In this document: positions 35,110-46,771 of the stretch, in pieces | How positions within the stretch are numbered: position 1 is the first letter of the stretch | How the letters are laid out: each line of letters opens with the position of its first letter | NCBI RefSeq assembly: GCF_020523825.1 | Contig: NZ_JAJALK010000017.1 | Coordinates: forward strand, 31,589-95,588 | Reading direction: 5' to 3' | Origin: Methylobacterium brachiatum | GTDB lineage: Bacteria; Pseudomonadota; Alphaproteobacteria; Rhizobiales; Beijerinckiaceae | DNA length: 64,000 nt | The notes under the pieces: model-generated | What the model saw: only the letters and a program-made list of their open reading frames with translations | Told to the model about the DNA's origin: nothing | The model's database searches: none | Translations under genes and position numbers: made by a program

Positions 35110-36687
35110 CTAATGATTGCTCATGCGCCGAGCGAGATATTCACCGATCATCACGCAGGTGAAATGCAGGTTCGCCCTGCAATCGCTGGGCATGATGGAC
35201 GCGTCGCAGACCCGCAGGCCGCCGACCTCGCGGACCTTCAGATCGGGATCGACGACGCCGGATGCGTCCTGCCAACCGCTCATGCGGCAGGTGCCGGCCG
35301 CGTGCTGGATGTCGCCCGCTTCCGCGAGCATCAGGTCGTCGAGTTCGGAATCCGGGAGGCGCGCAGCTTCGCCCGGCGCGAGGGGGCTCTCGCCGAACCG
35401 GATCGCCGTCGCGAGGTCGGCCAGCGCCGGATGCGTCGTCAGGCGCGCCAGCCGCCGCACCGCATCGCGCAGCCGCAGACGGTCGCGCGGATCGTCGAGC
35501 ATGTTCTCCTCGATGACCGGATTGATCTCGGGATCAGCCGATGTGAGGTGCAGGGAACCGCGCGAGAAGGCGTCGTACAGACCGACGCCGACGGCACCCT
35601 GCGGGGTCGGTTCCAGACCGGTCAGGCCGCGGTGATTGTAGGCGACGACGATCATGTCGCGCTCGCCGCCGCCCGCGAGACCGCTCGAATAGGTCACGCA
35701 GCAATTGGTATGGCGGGCATCCGGCCCGAGGGCCCGGCGGCCGGGCTTCAGATCCATCGTCGCCCTCAGGATCGGGTGATCCATGAAATTACCGCCGACC
35801 GCCTCGTGCGCGTGAAGGATGGGGATGCCGAGGGCGCGAAGCGGCTCGGCGGGGCCGATGCCGGAGCGCATCAGGATCGCCGGGCTGTGGACGGCGCCGG
35901 CGCAGAGGACGATCTCGCGGCCGTGGAGCTCGGTCCAGGCGTCCGTCCCGAAGCGGACGCGGAGCCCGACGGCCTTGCGCCCCTCGAACAGGACGCGATC
36001 GACCAGCGCCTTGCAGCGAATCTCGAGGTTCGGCCGGTTGCGGGCCGGTTCGAGATAGCCGTCGTTGGTGGTGACCCGGTGCCCGTCGCGACTGTTGATC
36101 GGGTTGCACGACACGCCCTCGCCCTGCGGCGCGTTGAGATCCGCCTTCCAGGCATAGCCGTCCGCCAGTGCGGCCTCCCTCAGACCGCGGTCGACGGCGC
36201 CCCACGCGTCCAGCGGGGCGCGGTAGACCGGCAGCGGACCGCCGCGACGGGCCCCTGCCTCGGTGGCGAATTCGGCGTCGTCCTCGATCCGGTCGAAGAG
36301 CGGCATCACGTCCTCTGCCGACCAACCCGTGCAGCCCTGCGCCGCCCAGGCATCGAAGGCAGCCGGGACACCGCGGATCGCGATCTGCGCGTTTACCGTT
36401 GAACTGCCGCCGAGCGCGCGACCGCGCCAGTAGAAGCGGGGCTCCTGGGCGCGGGTTCGGCGGCTCATGAGCCCCGGCCATTGCCAGTCCGCCTGGTGGC
36501 TCGGATCGTACATGAACGGGACGATGTTGGCCGAGCGCAGGGCCGGCGGGGCATCTGCGGACCGCCAGTCGCGGCCCGCCTCCAGCAGGAGCACCCGGCG
36601 GCCGGGATCCTCCGACAAGCGCGCGGCCAGGGCGGCACCGGCAGAGCCGGCGCCGACGACGATGACATCGTACACGGCAGCGCTCAT
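35110..36687 (-). CDS. GMC-family FAD oxidoreductase (choline-dehydrogenase-like)
   Basis: A 525-residue flavoenzyme. The FAD-binding motif VIVVGAGSAGAALAARLSED lies at the N terminus, GRALGGSSTVNAQIAIRG is the first GMC signature, and GAVHSPAILMRSGIGP is the second. The C-terminal block DIQHAAGTCRMSG with the active-site His, then GLRVCDASIMPS, is also present. Family members oxidise alcohols or choline-like substrates. Length and residues are complete. Its start overlaps the end of the adjacent solute-binding protein gene by 4 bp (ATGA), so both are one transcript. The substrate is probably something imported by the neighbouring transporter. Confidence 0.88.
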   Translation of the reverse strand: MSAAVYDVIVVGAGSAGAALAARLSEDPGRRVLLLEAGRDWRSADAPPALRSANIVPFMYDPSHQADWQWPGLMSRRTRAQEPRFYWRGRALGGSSTVNAQIAIRGVPAAFDAWAAQGCTGWSAEDVMPLFDRIEDDAEFATEAGARRGGPLPVYRAPLDAWGAVDRGLREAALADGYAWKADLNAPQGEGVSCNPINSRDGHRVTTNDGYLEPARNRPNLEIRCKALVDRVLFEGRKAVGLRVRFGTDAWTELHGREIVLCAGAVHSPAILMRSGIGPAEPLRALGIPILHAHEAVGGNFMDHPILRATMDLKPGRRALGPDARHTNCCVTYSSGLAGGGERDMIVVAYNHRGLTGLEPTPQGAVGVGLYDAFSRGSLHLTSADPEINPVIEENMLDDPRDRLRLRDAVRRLARLTTHPALADLATAIRFGESPLAPGEAARLPDSELDDLMLAEAGDIQHAAGTCRMSGWQDASGVVDPDLKVREVGGLRVCDASIMPSDCRANLHFTCVMIGEYLARRMSNH

Positions 36688-38246
36688 GGCTTCTCGACGT
36701 TCCAGAAGAGCGGGATGGCGGACGGGATCAGCCCGGTCAGGGAGGTCCGGTAGGCTGCCGGCTGGGCGAACTGGCCGAAGGGTACGACCAGGCCTTCGCC
36801 GTAGACGATGGACTGGATCTCGCCGGCGATGTCACGCCGCTTGTCCGGATCCGGCTCGCGGGCGAACCGATCGAACAACCTGACCATGCGCGTGTCGCAC
36901 ATGAACCCGGAACTCGCCGCATCCTTGCAGGTGAAGTTGATCGCCGAGTTCGTCAGCGGCGAGCTGAGATCGAGGCCGAGGGCGTGAATGCCGAAAACGC
37001 CCCAGCCGGTCTTCTTGGTGCGACGGGCAAGCAGGGCCGCCCAATCCATGACCTGGAGATCGATGGTGAAGCCGGCCTGCTTCAGCCGGTCGGCCAGGAT
37101 CGTGGAGGAGACGCGCGCCGCCTCGAGGTCGTTGGCCGCCATCACGATCACCGGCTCGCCCTTGTAGGCGGTCGCCTTCAGGGCAGCCCGCGCCGCCGCG
37201 ACGGACGGATCGTGCAGGAGCTCGGCCCCGACATGCGTCTCGTAGGGCGAGCCGCAGATGAAGAAGGCGTCGCAGGTCTGCGAGAAGCGCGGGTCGAGGC
37301 CGAACCCGTCCAGGACTTCGCGCTGATCCACGAGGCGGAGCAGCACGCGCCGGATCGCCGGGTCGTCGAAGGGCTTGGCCGCCGTATTGATCCTGTAATG
37401 CCCCGTGAAACGGTGCGGGCCGGTGAAGTTCATCACCGCCAGATTCTTGTTGCGCTCGATCTGCTCGATCAGATCGAAGGGCGCGTACTGCATGAGATCG
37501 ATCTCGCCGGCGCCGAGGGCCCCGACGGCGGTCGCACCGTCCGGGATAACGCGGATGTCGAGGGCGTCGACCTTCACGACCTTGCCGCCGGCGAGGAAAT
37601 CGGCCGGTTCGGAACGCGGCCGGTAGTTGGGATTCTTGCGCAGCAGCATGTGGTCGCCGGTGATGTGCACGGTGCGGTCGTAGACGAAGGGACCGGATCC
37701 CATGACCTCCGTGAGCTGCGTCGTGGGCGGCGTCGCGGCGAGCCGGGCAGGCATGATGAAGGGCGTCGGGCTCGACGTGGTGCCAAGGGTGTCGAGCACG
37801 AGGCCGTACGGCTCCCGCAGCGTGAGCACGAACGTCCTGTCGTCCACGGCGTCGAGGGCGGCCGCCACGTCCATGAGCCGGCCGCCGAGCGCGCTACGGG
37901 CCGCCCAGCGCTTCAGCGAGGCGACGCAGTCGGCGGCTCGGACGGGCGTGCCGTCGTGGAAGCGCAAACCGTCGCGCAGGGTGAAGCGCCAGGTCAGGCG
38001 ATCGTCCGACACCGACCACGTGTCGACCATCTGCGGCTTGAATTGGCCCTTCGCGTCCGGCGCGAACAGCGTGTCGTAGACCATGAACCCGAAGGTCCGC
38101 GTGATGTAGGCCGTGGTGAAATAGGGATCGAGGGTGACGATCTCGGCTTCGAGCACGGCCCGCACCGTCGTCTCCGAGCTGGCCGGTGCGGGCGCGAGGA
38201 GCGCCCCGGCAGCTGCAATCAGCCTGGGAAGCCAGGATCGTCTCAT
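36684..38246 (-). CDS. Family-5 solute-binding protein (peptide/opine/nickel type)
   Basis: A 520-residue secreted protein with a Sec signal (LIAAAGALLAPAPASSET). It has the family-5 pattern: VTLDPYFTTAYITRTFGFMV, LTWRFTLRDGLRFHDGTPVRA, VFDALNP-like ligand segments and LADRLKQAGFTIDLQVMDW. It would bind substrate in the periplasm for a Dpp-type ABC importer. It is divergent from a second binding protein gene (38495) followed by permeases and ATPase, so both may feed one transporter. The start at 38246 has a plausible signal directly after it. Confidence 0.85.
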   Translation of the reverse strand: MRRSWLPRLIAAAGALLAPAPASSETTVRAVLEAEIVTLDPYFTTAYITRTFGFMVYDTLFAPDAKGQFKPQMVDTWSVSDDRLTWRFTLRDGLRFHDGTPVRAADCVASLKRWAARSALGGRLMDVAAALDAVDDRTFVLTLREPYGLVLDTLGTTSSPTPFIMPARLAATPPTTQLTEVMGSGPFVYDRTVHITGDHMLLRKNPNYRPRSEPADFLAGGKVVKVDALDIRVIPDGATAVGALGAGEIDLMQYAPFDLIEQIERNKNLAVMNFTGPHRFTGHYRINTAAKPFDDPAIRRVLLRLVDQREVLDGFGLDPRFSQTCDAFFICGSPYETHVGAELLHDPSVAAARAALKATAYKGEPVIVMAANDLEAARVSSTILADRLKQAGFTIDLQVMDWAALLARRTKKTGWGVFGIHALGLDLSSPLTNSAINFTCKDAASSGFMCDTRMVRLFDRFAREPDPDKRRDIAGEIQSIVYGEGLVVPFGQFAQPAAYRTSLTGLIPSAIPLFWNVEKP

Positions 38247-38494
38247 GCGTATTCACCCTGTGTCAGGGCCTGATAAGCAAGCTGGATACCAGTATTAATA
38301 CGGCCATCCGGTTCGGACCCCTCGGTGCGCTTCGCGACGGCAGCGCGCTGGCGTCATCGTCCGCGCTTGGTGGGCTGCCTCATCCACAGCACCACAAGTG
38401 GCCTGTTCGATGCATTCGGCTGGAACGGCCCCGATCTGCCGCGCGGATCGCGAGATCGCCCGATCGGCGTTCCGGGGTGCTGGAGAGGTCACGG
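38247..38494. promoter_or_regulatory. Divergent promoter region with a palindrome
   Basis: The region separates two divergent solute-binding protein genes. GTATTAATAC (38292-38301) is a perfect 10-bp palindrome about 45 bp from the start of the minus-strand gene and about 195 bp from the plus-strand one. It could be an operator for a GntR- or LysR-type regulator; no regulator gene is nearby. Confidence 0.35.
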
Positions 38495-40078
38495 ATGAAT
38501 CGTCGCGATTTCGCCAAGCTTATGCTCGCCGCAGGGGCGGCGGGGCCGATTCCCTTCGGCATCACCCGCGCTGCGGGCCAGACCCGGGGCGGCGTGCTCA
38601 ACACCGTGATCCAGCCCGAGCCACCGATCCTGGTCTCGGCGCTCAATCAGCAGGCGCCCACGCTCACGGTGTGCGGCAAGATCTACGAGAGCCTGCTGAC
38701 CTACGATTTCGACCTGACGCCCAAGCCCGGCATGGCCCAGAGCTGGGAACGCAGCCCGGACGGCCTGACCTACACGTTCAAGCTGTTTCCCGGCATCACT
38801 TTCCACGACGGGTCGCCGATGACCGCGGAAGACGTGGTGTTCTCGGTCACGAAGGCGCTGATGGAGGCCCATGCCCGGGCGCGCGGCACCTTCTCGCGCC
38901 TGGCGTCGGCCGAGGCCCCAGACCCGCTCACGGTGGTGTTCAGGCTGAAGGAGCCGTTCGCACCGTTCCTGCACGCTTTCGACGCGACGACCGCGCCGGT
39001 CATCTCCAAGGCGCTCTACGAGAACACCGACCTGCGGCAGAACCCGAACAACGCTCGGGCGATCGGAACGGGACCGTTCAAGCTCAAGGAGTGGGTCAAG
39101 GGCTCACACATCCACCTCGTGCGCCACGAGGGCTATTACCGCAAAGGCGAGCCCTATCTCGACGAGATCTACTACCGGGTGATTCCGGACGCCGCCTCGC
39201 GGGCGGTCGCCCTGGAGAGCGGCACGATCCAGCTGACCCAGTGGAACGATGTCGAGGCCTTCGACGTGCCGCGCCTCAAGGCGCTGCCGAACCTCGACAT
39301 GACCACGAAGGGCTACGAGTTCTACGCGCCCCATCTCTGGCTGGAGATGAACACCCGCATCGCGCCGATGAACGACAAGCGCTTCCGCCAGGCGGTGCTC
39401 TACGCCGTCGATCGGGAGGCCCTGCGCAAGCGGGTGTTCTTCGGCCTCGGCAAGGTCGCGACCGGCCCGGTCTCGTCGAAGACCCGGTTCTACGAGCCGA
39501 ACGTGCCAAAATACGAGTACGCCCCCGCCAAGGCGGTGGCGCTCCTCGACGCGATGGGGCTGAAGCCCGCCGCCGACGGCAAGCGGGTGAGCCTCAAGTA
39601 CCTCGTGCCGCCCTACGGCGAGATGTGGCAGCGGGTGGCGGAATACGTGCGCCAGTCCCTCGGCAAGGTCGGGATCGACATCGTGCTTGAGGGCATCGAC
39701 GTCGGCGGCTGGGCGGCGCGCTGCGGCAACTGGGAATTCGAGATGTCCGCGCCCTGGACCTACCAGTACGGCGATCCGGCGCTCGGCGTGTCGCGCTCCT
39801 ACATTTCCTCGAACATCCGCAAGGGTATCCTGTTCTCCAACACGTCCGGGTACAGCAACCCGGAGGTCGACCGGCTGTTCGAGGCGGCCGCCGTAGCGCA
39901 GGACGACGCCACAAGGCAGAATCTCTACAGCCAGGTCCAGAAGATCCTGGTCGAGGACGCCGCAGTGGCGTGGCTGATGGAGCTCGACTTCCCGACCTTC
40001 ACCAACAAGCACATCAAGGACCTCGTCGTCACCGGCAGCGGCGTGAATGACACCTTCGCCCGGGCCTACCGCGCATGA
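38495..40078 (+). CDS. Family-5 solute-binding protein, Tat-exported
   Basis: A 527-residue binding protein with a twin-arginine signal (MNRRDFAKLMLAAGAAG). Family motifs include PILVSALNQQAPTLTVCGKI, GLTYTFKLFPGITFHDGSPM and FRQAVLYAVDREALRKRVF. GGAGAGG lies six bases before the ATG at 38495. The stop overlaps the permease start, so it heads the operon with permeases and ATPase. Tat export suggests folding or cofactor loading before transport. The ligand is unknown. Confidence 0.88.
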   Translation: MNRRDFAKLMLAAGAAGPIPFGITRAAGQTRGGVLNTVIQPEPPILVSALNQQAPTLTVCGKIYESLLTYDFDLTPKPGMAQSWERSPDGLTYTFKLFPGITFHDGSPMTAEDVVFSVTKALMEAHARARGTFSRLASAEAPDPLTVVFRLKEPFAPFLHAFDATTAPVISKALYENTDLRQNPNNARAIGTGPFKLKEWVKGSHIHLVRHEGYYRKGEPYLDEIYYRVIPDAASRAVALESGTIQLTQWNDVEAFDVPRLKALPNLDMTTKGYEFYAPHLWLEMNTRIAPMNDKRFRQAVLYAVDREALRKRVFFGLGKVATGPVSSKTRFYEPNVPKYEYAPAKAVALLDAMGLKPAADGKRVSLKYLVPPYGEMWQRVAEYVRQSLGKVGIDIVLEGIDVGGWAARCGNWEFEMSAPWTYQYGDPALGVSRSYISSNIRKGILFSNTSGYSNPEVDRLFEAAAVAQDDATRQNLYSQVQKILVEDAAVAWLMELDFPTFTNKHIKDLVVTGSGVNDTFARAYRA

Positions 40079-41061
40079 GGATGCTGGCCGGACTGGCCGC
40101 CTGGATCGCGCGGACGCTGGCGGTGATCCTGGTCATCGCCAGCGTGAATTTCGCCCTCGTCCACGCGGCCCCCGGGGATCCCGCGCAGGTCATCGCCGGC
40201 CAGTCCGGCGCCTCGGACGAGACGCTCCTCCGACAGCTTCGGGCCGAGTACGGCCTCGACAAACCCTACCCGGTGCAGCTCGCGACCTATCTGGGCCGGG
40301 TCCTGCGGCTCGATCTCGGCTATTCCTACCGGCAGCAGCGGCCGGTCCTCGGCCTGGTCCTGGAGCGCCTGCCCGCGACCCTGCTCCTCACCGGCACGGC
40401 CTTCGCCCTAGCACTCGGATCCGGGATCCTGCTCGGCACCCTGTCGGGCGTGCGGGCGGGCCGCTGGTCCGACACGCTGATCGGCCTCGTTTCGCTGGTG
40501 CTCTACGCCATGCCGGTCTTCTGGCTCGGCCTGATGCTGGTACTGGTCTTCTCGGTCCAGCTCGAATGGCTGCCGGCCTTCGGCTACCGCACCGTCGGCG
40601 CAACCCTCTCGCCGCTCGGGCAGGTCGGCGACGTGCTCGCGCATCTGATCCTGCCCGTCCTGTCGCTCGCCGCCGTCTATCTCGCGGTCTATGCCCGGCT
40701 GATGCGGACCTCGATCGTCGAGGTGGCCGCCCAGGACTTCGTGAAGACCGCCCGGGCCAAGGGGCTCACCCGCGGACGCGTGATCCGCGACCACATGATC
40801 CGCAACGCGATTCTGCCGGTGGTGACGGTAGCCGGCATGCAGGCCGGCGCACTGGTCGGCGGCTCGGTGGTGGTCGAGACCGTCTTCGCTTGGCCGGGCC
40901 TCGGCCGGCTGGTGTTCGAGGCCCTCAGCCAGCGCGACTACCCGGTCCTGCTCGGGATCTTCCTCGTCATGTCCGTGCTCGTGATCCTCATCAACATGCT
41001 GACCGACCTGCTCTCGCGGCTGATCGATCCGCGGATCGCCGCCCCCGCGAAGGCCGCGTGA
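40075..41061 (+). CDS. DppB-type ABC permease
   Basis: A 328-residue inner-membrane permease with six hydrophobic segments. The N-terminal HAAPGDPAQVIAGQSG and EYGLDKPYPVQLATYLGRVL blocks are typical of DppB/OppB. The ATPase-contact (EAA) loop YARLMRTSIVEVAAQDFVKT is followed by ARAKGLTRGRVIRDHMIRNA. The start overlaps the binding-protein stop by 4 bp and the stop overlaps the next permease start as TGATG. Confidence 0.92.
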   Translation: MRMLAGLAAWIARTLAVILVIASVNFALVHAAPGDPAQVIAGQSGASDETLLRQLRAEYGLDKPYPVQLATYLGRVLRLDLGYSYRQQRPVLGLVLERLPATLLLTGTAFALALGSGILLGTLSGVRAGRWSDTLIGLVSLVLYAMPVFWLGLMLVLVFSVQLEWLPAFGYRTVGATLSPLGQVGDVLAHLILPVLSLAAVYLAVYARLMRTSIVEVAAQDFVKTARAKGLTRGRVIRDHMIRNAILPVVTVAGMQAGALVGGSVVVETVFAWPGLGRLVFEALSQRDYPVLLGIFLVMSVLVILINMLTDLLSRLIDPRIAAPAKAA

Positions 41062-41893
41062 TGGGATTCGTTCGGGCGTTCCTGCGCAATCCCGGCGGGA
41101 TGATCGGCCTCGTGCTCCTCGTGGGGGTGATCGCGGTGGCGATCTTCGCGCCGCTCCTCGTCCCGGTCGATCCCTGGGAGATGGTCGGCGCCCCGTTCGA
41201 GCCGCCGCTGAGCCCGGACCTGCCTCTGGGCTCCGACACGATGGGCCGGGATATCGCCGCCGGCCTCGCCCACGGTGCCCGCGTCTCGCTGGCGATCGGC
41301 CTCGCCTCGACGCTGGCAGCCGTGCTGGTCGGCGTGGTGATCGGGGCGACGGCGGGGTGGTTTGGCGGCCTCGTCGACGCCGCGCTGATGCGGATCGCCG
41401 AGCTGTTCCAGACGATTCCCGGCTTCATCCTGGCCGTCCTGCTGGTCGCGACCCTCGGGCCGTCGCTCGCCCACGAGATCCTGGCCATCGCGGCGATCAG
41501 CTGGCCGCCGCTGGCGCGTCTCACCCGAGGCGAGTTCCTCCGGCTGAAGGGCCGGGACTTCGTGCGGGCCGCCGCCTGCCAGGGCGAGCGCCCCGCGGCC
41601 CTGATCCTGCGCCACATCCTGCCGAATGCCCTGGCGCCGATCATCGTCACCGGCTCGCTCACCGTGGCCACCGCGATCCTGATCGAGAGCGCCTTGAGCT
41701 TCCTCGGGCTCGGCGATCCGAACCTGATGTCCTGGGGCTACATGGTCGGCGCCGCCCGTACGGTCATCCGGCAGGCCTGGTGGACGAGCGTCTTCCCCGG
41801 CGCCGCGATCCTCATCACGGTGCTTGCCATCAATCTCGTCGGCGAGGCGTTGAACGACGCGCTCAACCCGCGGCTCGCCCGGGGGAGAGGCGC

Positions 41894-41897
<4 letters not shown>
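41061..41897 (+). CDS. DppC-type ABC permease
   Basis: A 278-residue partner permease. It shows LGSDTMGRDIAAGLAHGARV near the N terminus, FLRLKGRDFVRAAACQGERP as the EAA loop and SFLGLGDPNLMSWGYMV near the end, all diagnostic of DppC/OppC. It overlaps both neighbours, so translation is coupled through the operon. Confidence 0.92.
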
Positions 41898-43540
<1,643 letters not shown>

Positions 43541-43615
43541 GAGCGGCCGCGGCCCCGGCATAGATAATGCACCTGACGTGTGTTTTCGCGGCGTCTACAA
43601 CCCTTAGGGAGATCC

Positions 43616-44515
43616 ATGGCTTCGGCGAGCGGACGAATTCTGACGGGCGCGGAGGTCAAGGCGCTGTCGCAGCGCTCGGACCTGCGCGGCGCGCTGCGCC
43701 TGGGTGCGCATGTGTTGATGCTGGCCGGTTCCGGCTGGCTGGTCTGGCGCTCCGGGTCATGGACGCTGCTGCCCGCCATGTTTCTGCTGGGAATCGTGCA
43801 ATCGGCCCTGTTCGCGCCGATCCATGAGACGATCCACCTGACCGCGTTCCGCTCGCGCCGGGCCAACGCCGTCGTCGGCTGGCTGGTGGCCTGCCCGTCG
43901 CTCCTGAACTGGCACTTCTACACGGCCTTCCACCTGGCCCATCACCGCTATACGCAGGATCCCGACCACGATCCGGAACTCGCGCTGCTGCCGCCCTCCA
44001 CCCTTGATGCCTATGTGTGGCGCGTGCTCGCGCTGCCTTACTGGCGCACTCGCCTCCAGGTGGCCTGGGCCGGCCTGCGCGGCGACCTCTCGGCCTACCC
44101 CTTCATCACCGAGCGCGCCGCGCCGCGCATCATCCGGTCGCTTCGGCTGATGTGCGCCTTGATGCTCGGCGGCTCGGTGCTCGCGATGGTACTGGTCGGC
44201 TGGTGGGCGCCCCTGGTGTTCTGGATCGGACCGCAGCTCCTCGGGCAGCCGTTCCTGCGGCTCTACCTGCTCACCGAGCACACGCTCTGCACGATGGACG
44301 ACAACGGCCTGACCAACACCCGCACGACCTTGACCAACGGTCTGATGCGTCTGCTCATGTGGAACATGCCGTTCCACACCGAGCACCACCTCTACCCGTC
44401 GATCCCGTTCCACCGCCTGCCGGACGCCCACGCGGCGATGCGCGAGCGGCTCGTCGTGCTCCAGCGCGGCTACGCGAAATGGCATGTCGGATTCGTCCGG
44501 ACGCTGCGCCCATGA
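43616..44515 (+). CDS. Membrane fatty-acid desaturase
   Basis: A 299-residue membrane protein with the three His boxes of di-iron desaturases: HETIH, HLAHHRYTQDPDHD and, near the C terminus, MPFHTEHHLYPSIPFHRLPD. Four hydrophobic segments are visible. AGGGAG lies just before the ATG at 43616, which is preferred to 43580. The stop overlaps the next start (ATGA), coupling it to a MetX-like hydrolase. The substrate could be a fatty acid or a small lipid; its place after a peptide transporter is unusual. Confidence 0.85.
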   Translation: MASASGRILTGAEVKALSQRSDLRGALRLGAHVLMLAGSGWLVWRSGSWTLLPAMFLLGIVQSALFAPIHETIHLTAFRSRRANAVVGWLVACPSLLNWHFYTAFHLAHHRYTQDPDHDPELALLPPSTLDAYVWRVLALPYWRTRLQVAWAGLRGDLSAYPFITERAAPRIIRSLRLMCALMLGGSVLAMVLVGWWAPLVFWIGPQLLGQPFLRLYLLTEHTLCTMDDNGLTNTRTTLTNGLMRLLMWNMPFHTEHHLYPSIPFHRLPDAHAAMRERLVVLQRGYAKWHVGFVRTLRP

Positions 44516-45534
44516 CCGGATGGCCGACGGCCACAGGAACCTTCAAACTCGGTGATCTGCCGTTGCAGTCGGGCGCCGTGCTGCCGGGCGCGCATCTGCG
44601 CTGGAAGGCTCACGGGACCCTCTCGCCCGGGCGCGACAACGTCGTACTCTACCCGACGAGCTACGCGGCCCAGCACCCGGATCTCGAATGGCTGATCGGC
44701 CCGGACGGCGTGCTCGATCCAGGGCGCTGGTTCATCGTCATCCCGGACATGTTCGGCAACGGCCTGTCGTCGAGCCCGTCGAACACGCCGGACTGGCCCA
44801 GCCTCGTCACCGCCTGGGACAATGTCCAAGCCCAGCGCCGCCTGCTCGCCGAGACCTGGGGGATCGAGCACCTGCACGCCGTCTACGGCTGGTCCATGGG
44901 CGCCCAGCAGGCCTATCACTGGGCAGCCCTGTTCCCCGACCGGGTCGCCCGGGCGGTGATCAATTGCGGCAGCGCCCGCACGGCCACCCACAATCGCGTC
45001 TTCCTGAAGGGCCTGATGGCGGTGCTGGAGGCGGCGCCCGAGCATCGCGGCGCGGGCCGCTTCTCGGCCGAGCCCGCCACAGCGCTTCGCGCCTTCGGGC
45101 GTATCTATGCAGGCTGGGCGCTCAGCCAGGACTTTTACCGGGCGGACCTGCACCGCACCGCGCTCGGCGCCCCGGACCTCGATACCTTCCTGCGCACCGA
45201 CTGGGAGGAGCGGTTTGCCCGCCGCCCCGCGGCCGACCTCTACGCGCAGCTCTGCACCTGGGACGCCGGCGACATCAGCCGCGACCTGCGCTACGGTGGC
45301 GACCTCGCGCAGGCTCTCAGCGCGATCACAGCCCGATTGCTGCTTATGCCGGGGGAGACGGATCTCTACTTCCGCGTCGCCGACAACGCGGCCGAGCTGC
45401 CCCACCTGCGCGACGCCATCTTGCGGCCGATCCCGAGCATCTGGGGCCACCGCGCCGGCAATCCCTCAACCAATCCGGCCGATGCGGCCTTTCTCCGCGA
45501 TACCGTGCGGGCGTTTCTTGACCCTTCTGAATAA
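44512..45534 (+). CDS. Alpha/beta hydrolase, homoserine O-acyltransferase-like
   Basis: A 340-residue alpha/beta hydrolase of the MetX group. It shows the N-terminal APLAYKTYGTL-like block (HLRWKAHGTLSPGRDNVVLY), the nucleophile in VYGWSMGAQQAYHWAALFP, the acid in MPGETDLYF and the catalytic His in SIWGHRAGNP. It could transfer acyl groups to an amino- or hydroxy-acid or hydrolyse an ester; MetX identity is not certain because the diagnostic acyl-specific residues were not checked. It is coupled to the desaturase by a 4-bp overlap. Confidence 0.75.
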   Translation: MTGWPTATGTFKLGDLPLQSGAVLPGAHLRWKAHGTLSPGRDNVVLYPTSYAAQHPDLEWLIGPDGVLDPGRWFIVIPDMFGNGLSSSPSNTPDWPSLVTAWDNVQAQRRLLAETWGIEHLHAVYGWSMGAQQAYHWAALFPDRVARAVINCGSARTATHNRVFLKGLMAVLEAAPEHRGAGRFSAEPATALRAFGRIYAGWALSQDFYRADLHRTALGAPDLDTFLRTDWEERFARRPAADLYAQLCTWDAGDISRDLRYGGDLAQALSAITARLLLMPGETDLYFRVADNAAELPHLRDAILRPIPSIWGHRAGNPSTNPADAAFLRDTVRAFLDPSE

Positions 45535-45968
45535 ATTTGAGTGCCAGATTCAGTTTTTGGGACGGTAAAACTGGGATAATATATAATATACCACCTTGTT
45601 CATGATATTCCTTGCAACGCGGCATCCACATACGCTCTGCAAAACATGGAATCGGTATCGGCAGGATCCAGCTCACGAGGTTCGCCGCAGCGTCCGCTTT
45701 CGAGCTGCTACCGGCCTTGGATGGACGGCGACATTGGGCGCAGAGCGGAAGCGCGGATCCTATCCAGCCAATCTGCATGCAGTAATTGGCAAAGCCGTAG
45801 CGGATCCGGAAATTTCCGGGACGGAAACGGACGTCCCAACGATCTCCACAGCTTCGATCGGCGGACGGGCGATGCGCGACGTAGCCGTCGGAGACACCTG
45901 TGGTTCTCGGGCAACGGGCCCTTGCATGACGTGACGGTAAGGCCTGCGACCACTCACCGGAGCGCGCT
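45535..45968. other. Intergenic stretch
   Basis: No supported gene lies between the converging MetX-like gene and the M55 peptidase. The first 60 bp are AT-rich (ATATATAATATACC) and may include a terminator or promoter, but no clear hairpin was found. Confidence 0.35.
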
Positions 45969-46768
45969 TTACATTGCCGATAGGCAGTTGATCATTTGAA
46001 TCGCCTCTTCGAGGCTGGTCGCCAGGAACGCGAACGCACTGCTCTCCTCCCGCCGCAGCGTCGGCCATTGGCAGAATAGGTCCGCCAGAGCGGGAGTCTG
46101 GGCTCGTATCCGGATCTCGAAGGGGCCATCAAGACGGAAGGGCTGCACCGCTCTCGGCTGGAGCGCCGCTGCGACGGCTTTGCGGATCGCCGCGCAGGCC
46201 TGCGGAGGCGAAAGGCTGATGCCACTGTTTTGCCCCGTCGCGCGCTTGGTCTGAACGAAGCGAGTCCCGGCAAACAGAGCCTGGTTCTCCGTGATGAATA
46301 CGTCGTCGCCGCTCGCCATGACGATCGGCACACCGTATTCGCCGGCCAGGGCGCCATAGAGGCCGGCCTCACCAAATTCTTGGCCGTTGATCTCCAACCG
46401 GGCGAAGGCAAAGCTGTTGATCGTGTGGGCGAGGATACCGCGCCCGCTCGCCCTCGAGTGGTAGCTGACGAGACAGACTGCATCGATGTCTTGGTCCAGG
46501 CTAGCCATCATCCCGAGGGGACGCTGTTGCCCTGTACCGCTTGCGCCTTGGGGTCGAGGCGATCGCGCGGCATATTGCGGAAACTGCCGTGCGAGTCGGT
46601 GACCAGTACCGCCCGGGCGCCGCCGTCGAAGGCACCCGCGATCGCCGCGTTGGCCTCCTGCGTCATCAGCATCCGCGCGCGCTCGTAGTCGGGATTTCCC
46701 GGCGTTGTCTGCACCCGGTTGAAGACGTCGGCGACGCCCTCGATGTCTGTCGAGATCAGAACGCGCAT
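45969..46768 (-). pseudogene. M55 D-aminopeptidase (DppA-like) split by a frameshift
   Basis: The first frame (46768-46508, 86 residues) has the N-terminal metal ligands in STDIEGVAD and DSHGSF. The second (46511-45969, 180 residues) has YHSRASGRGILAHTINSFAF, GEAGLYGALAGEYGVPIV and QTKRATGQNSGISLSPPQA. Together they equal one DppA-family D-aminopeptidase of normal length (about 265). The metal ligands of the family (Asp, Glu, His in the first part; His, Glu in the second) are divided between them. The frames overlap as ATGATGG, so translational coupling is possible, but a one-base indel is the simpler reading. It is adjacent to a peptide-transport block. Confidence 0.75.
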
Positions 46769-46771
46769 TGC

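Noticed and set aside
44512..45534. Calling the hydrolase MetX outright
   Set aside because: The fold and nucleophile fit, but no methionine-pathway gene (such as metW) is adjacent, and acyl specificity cannot be read safely.
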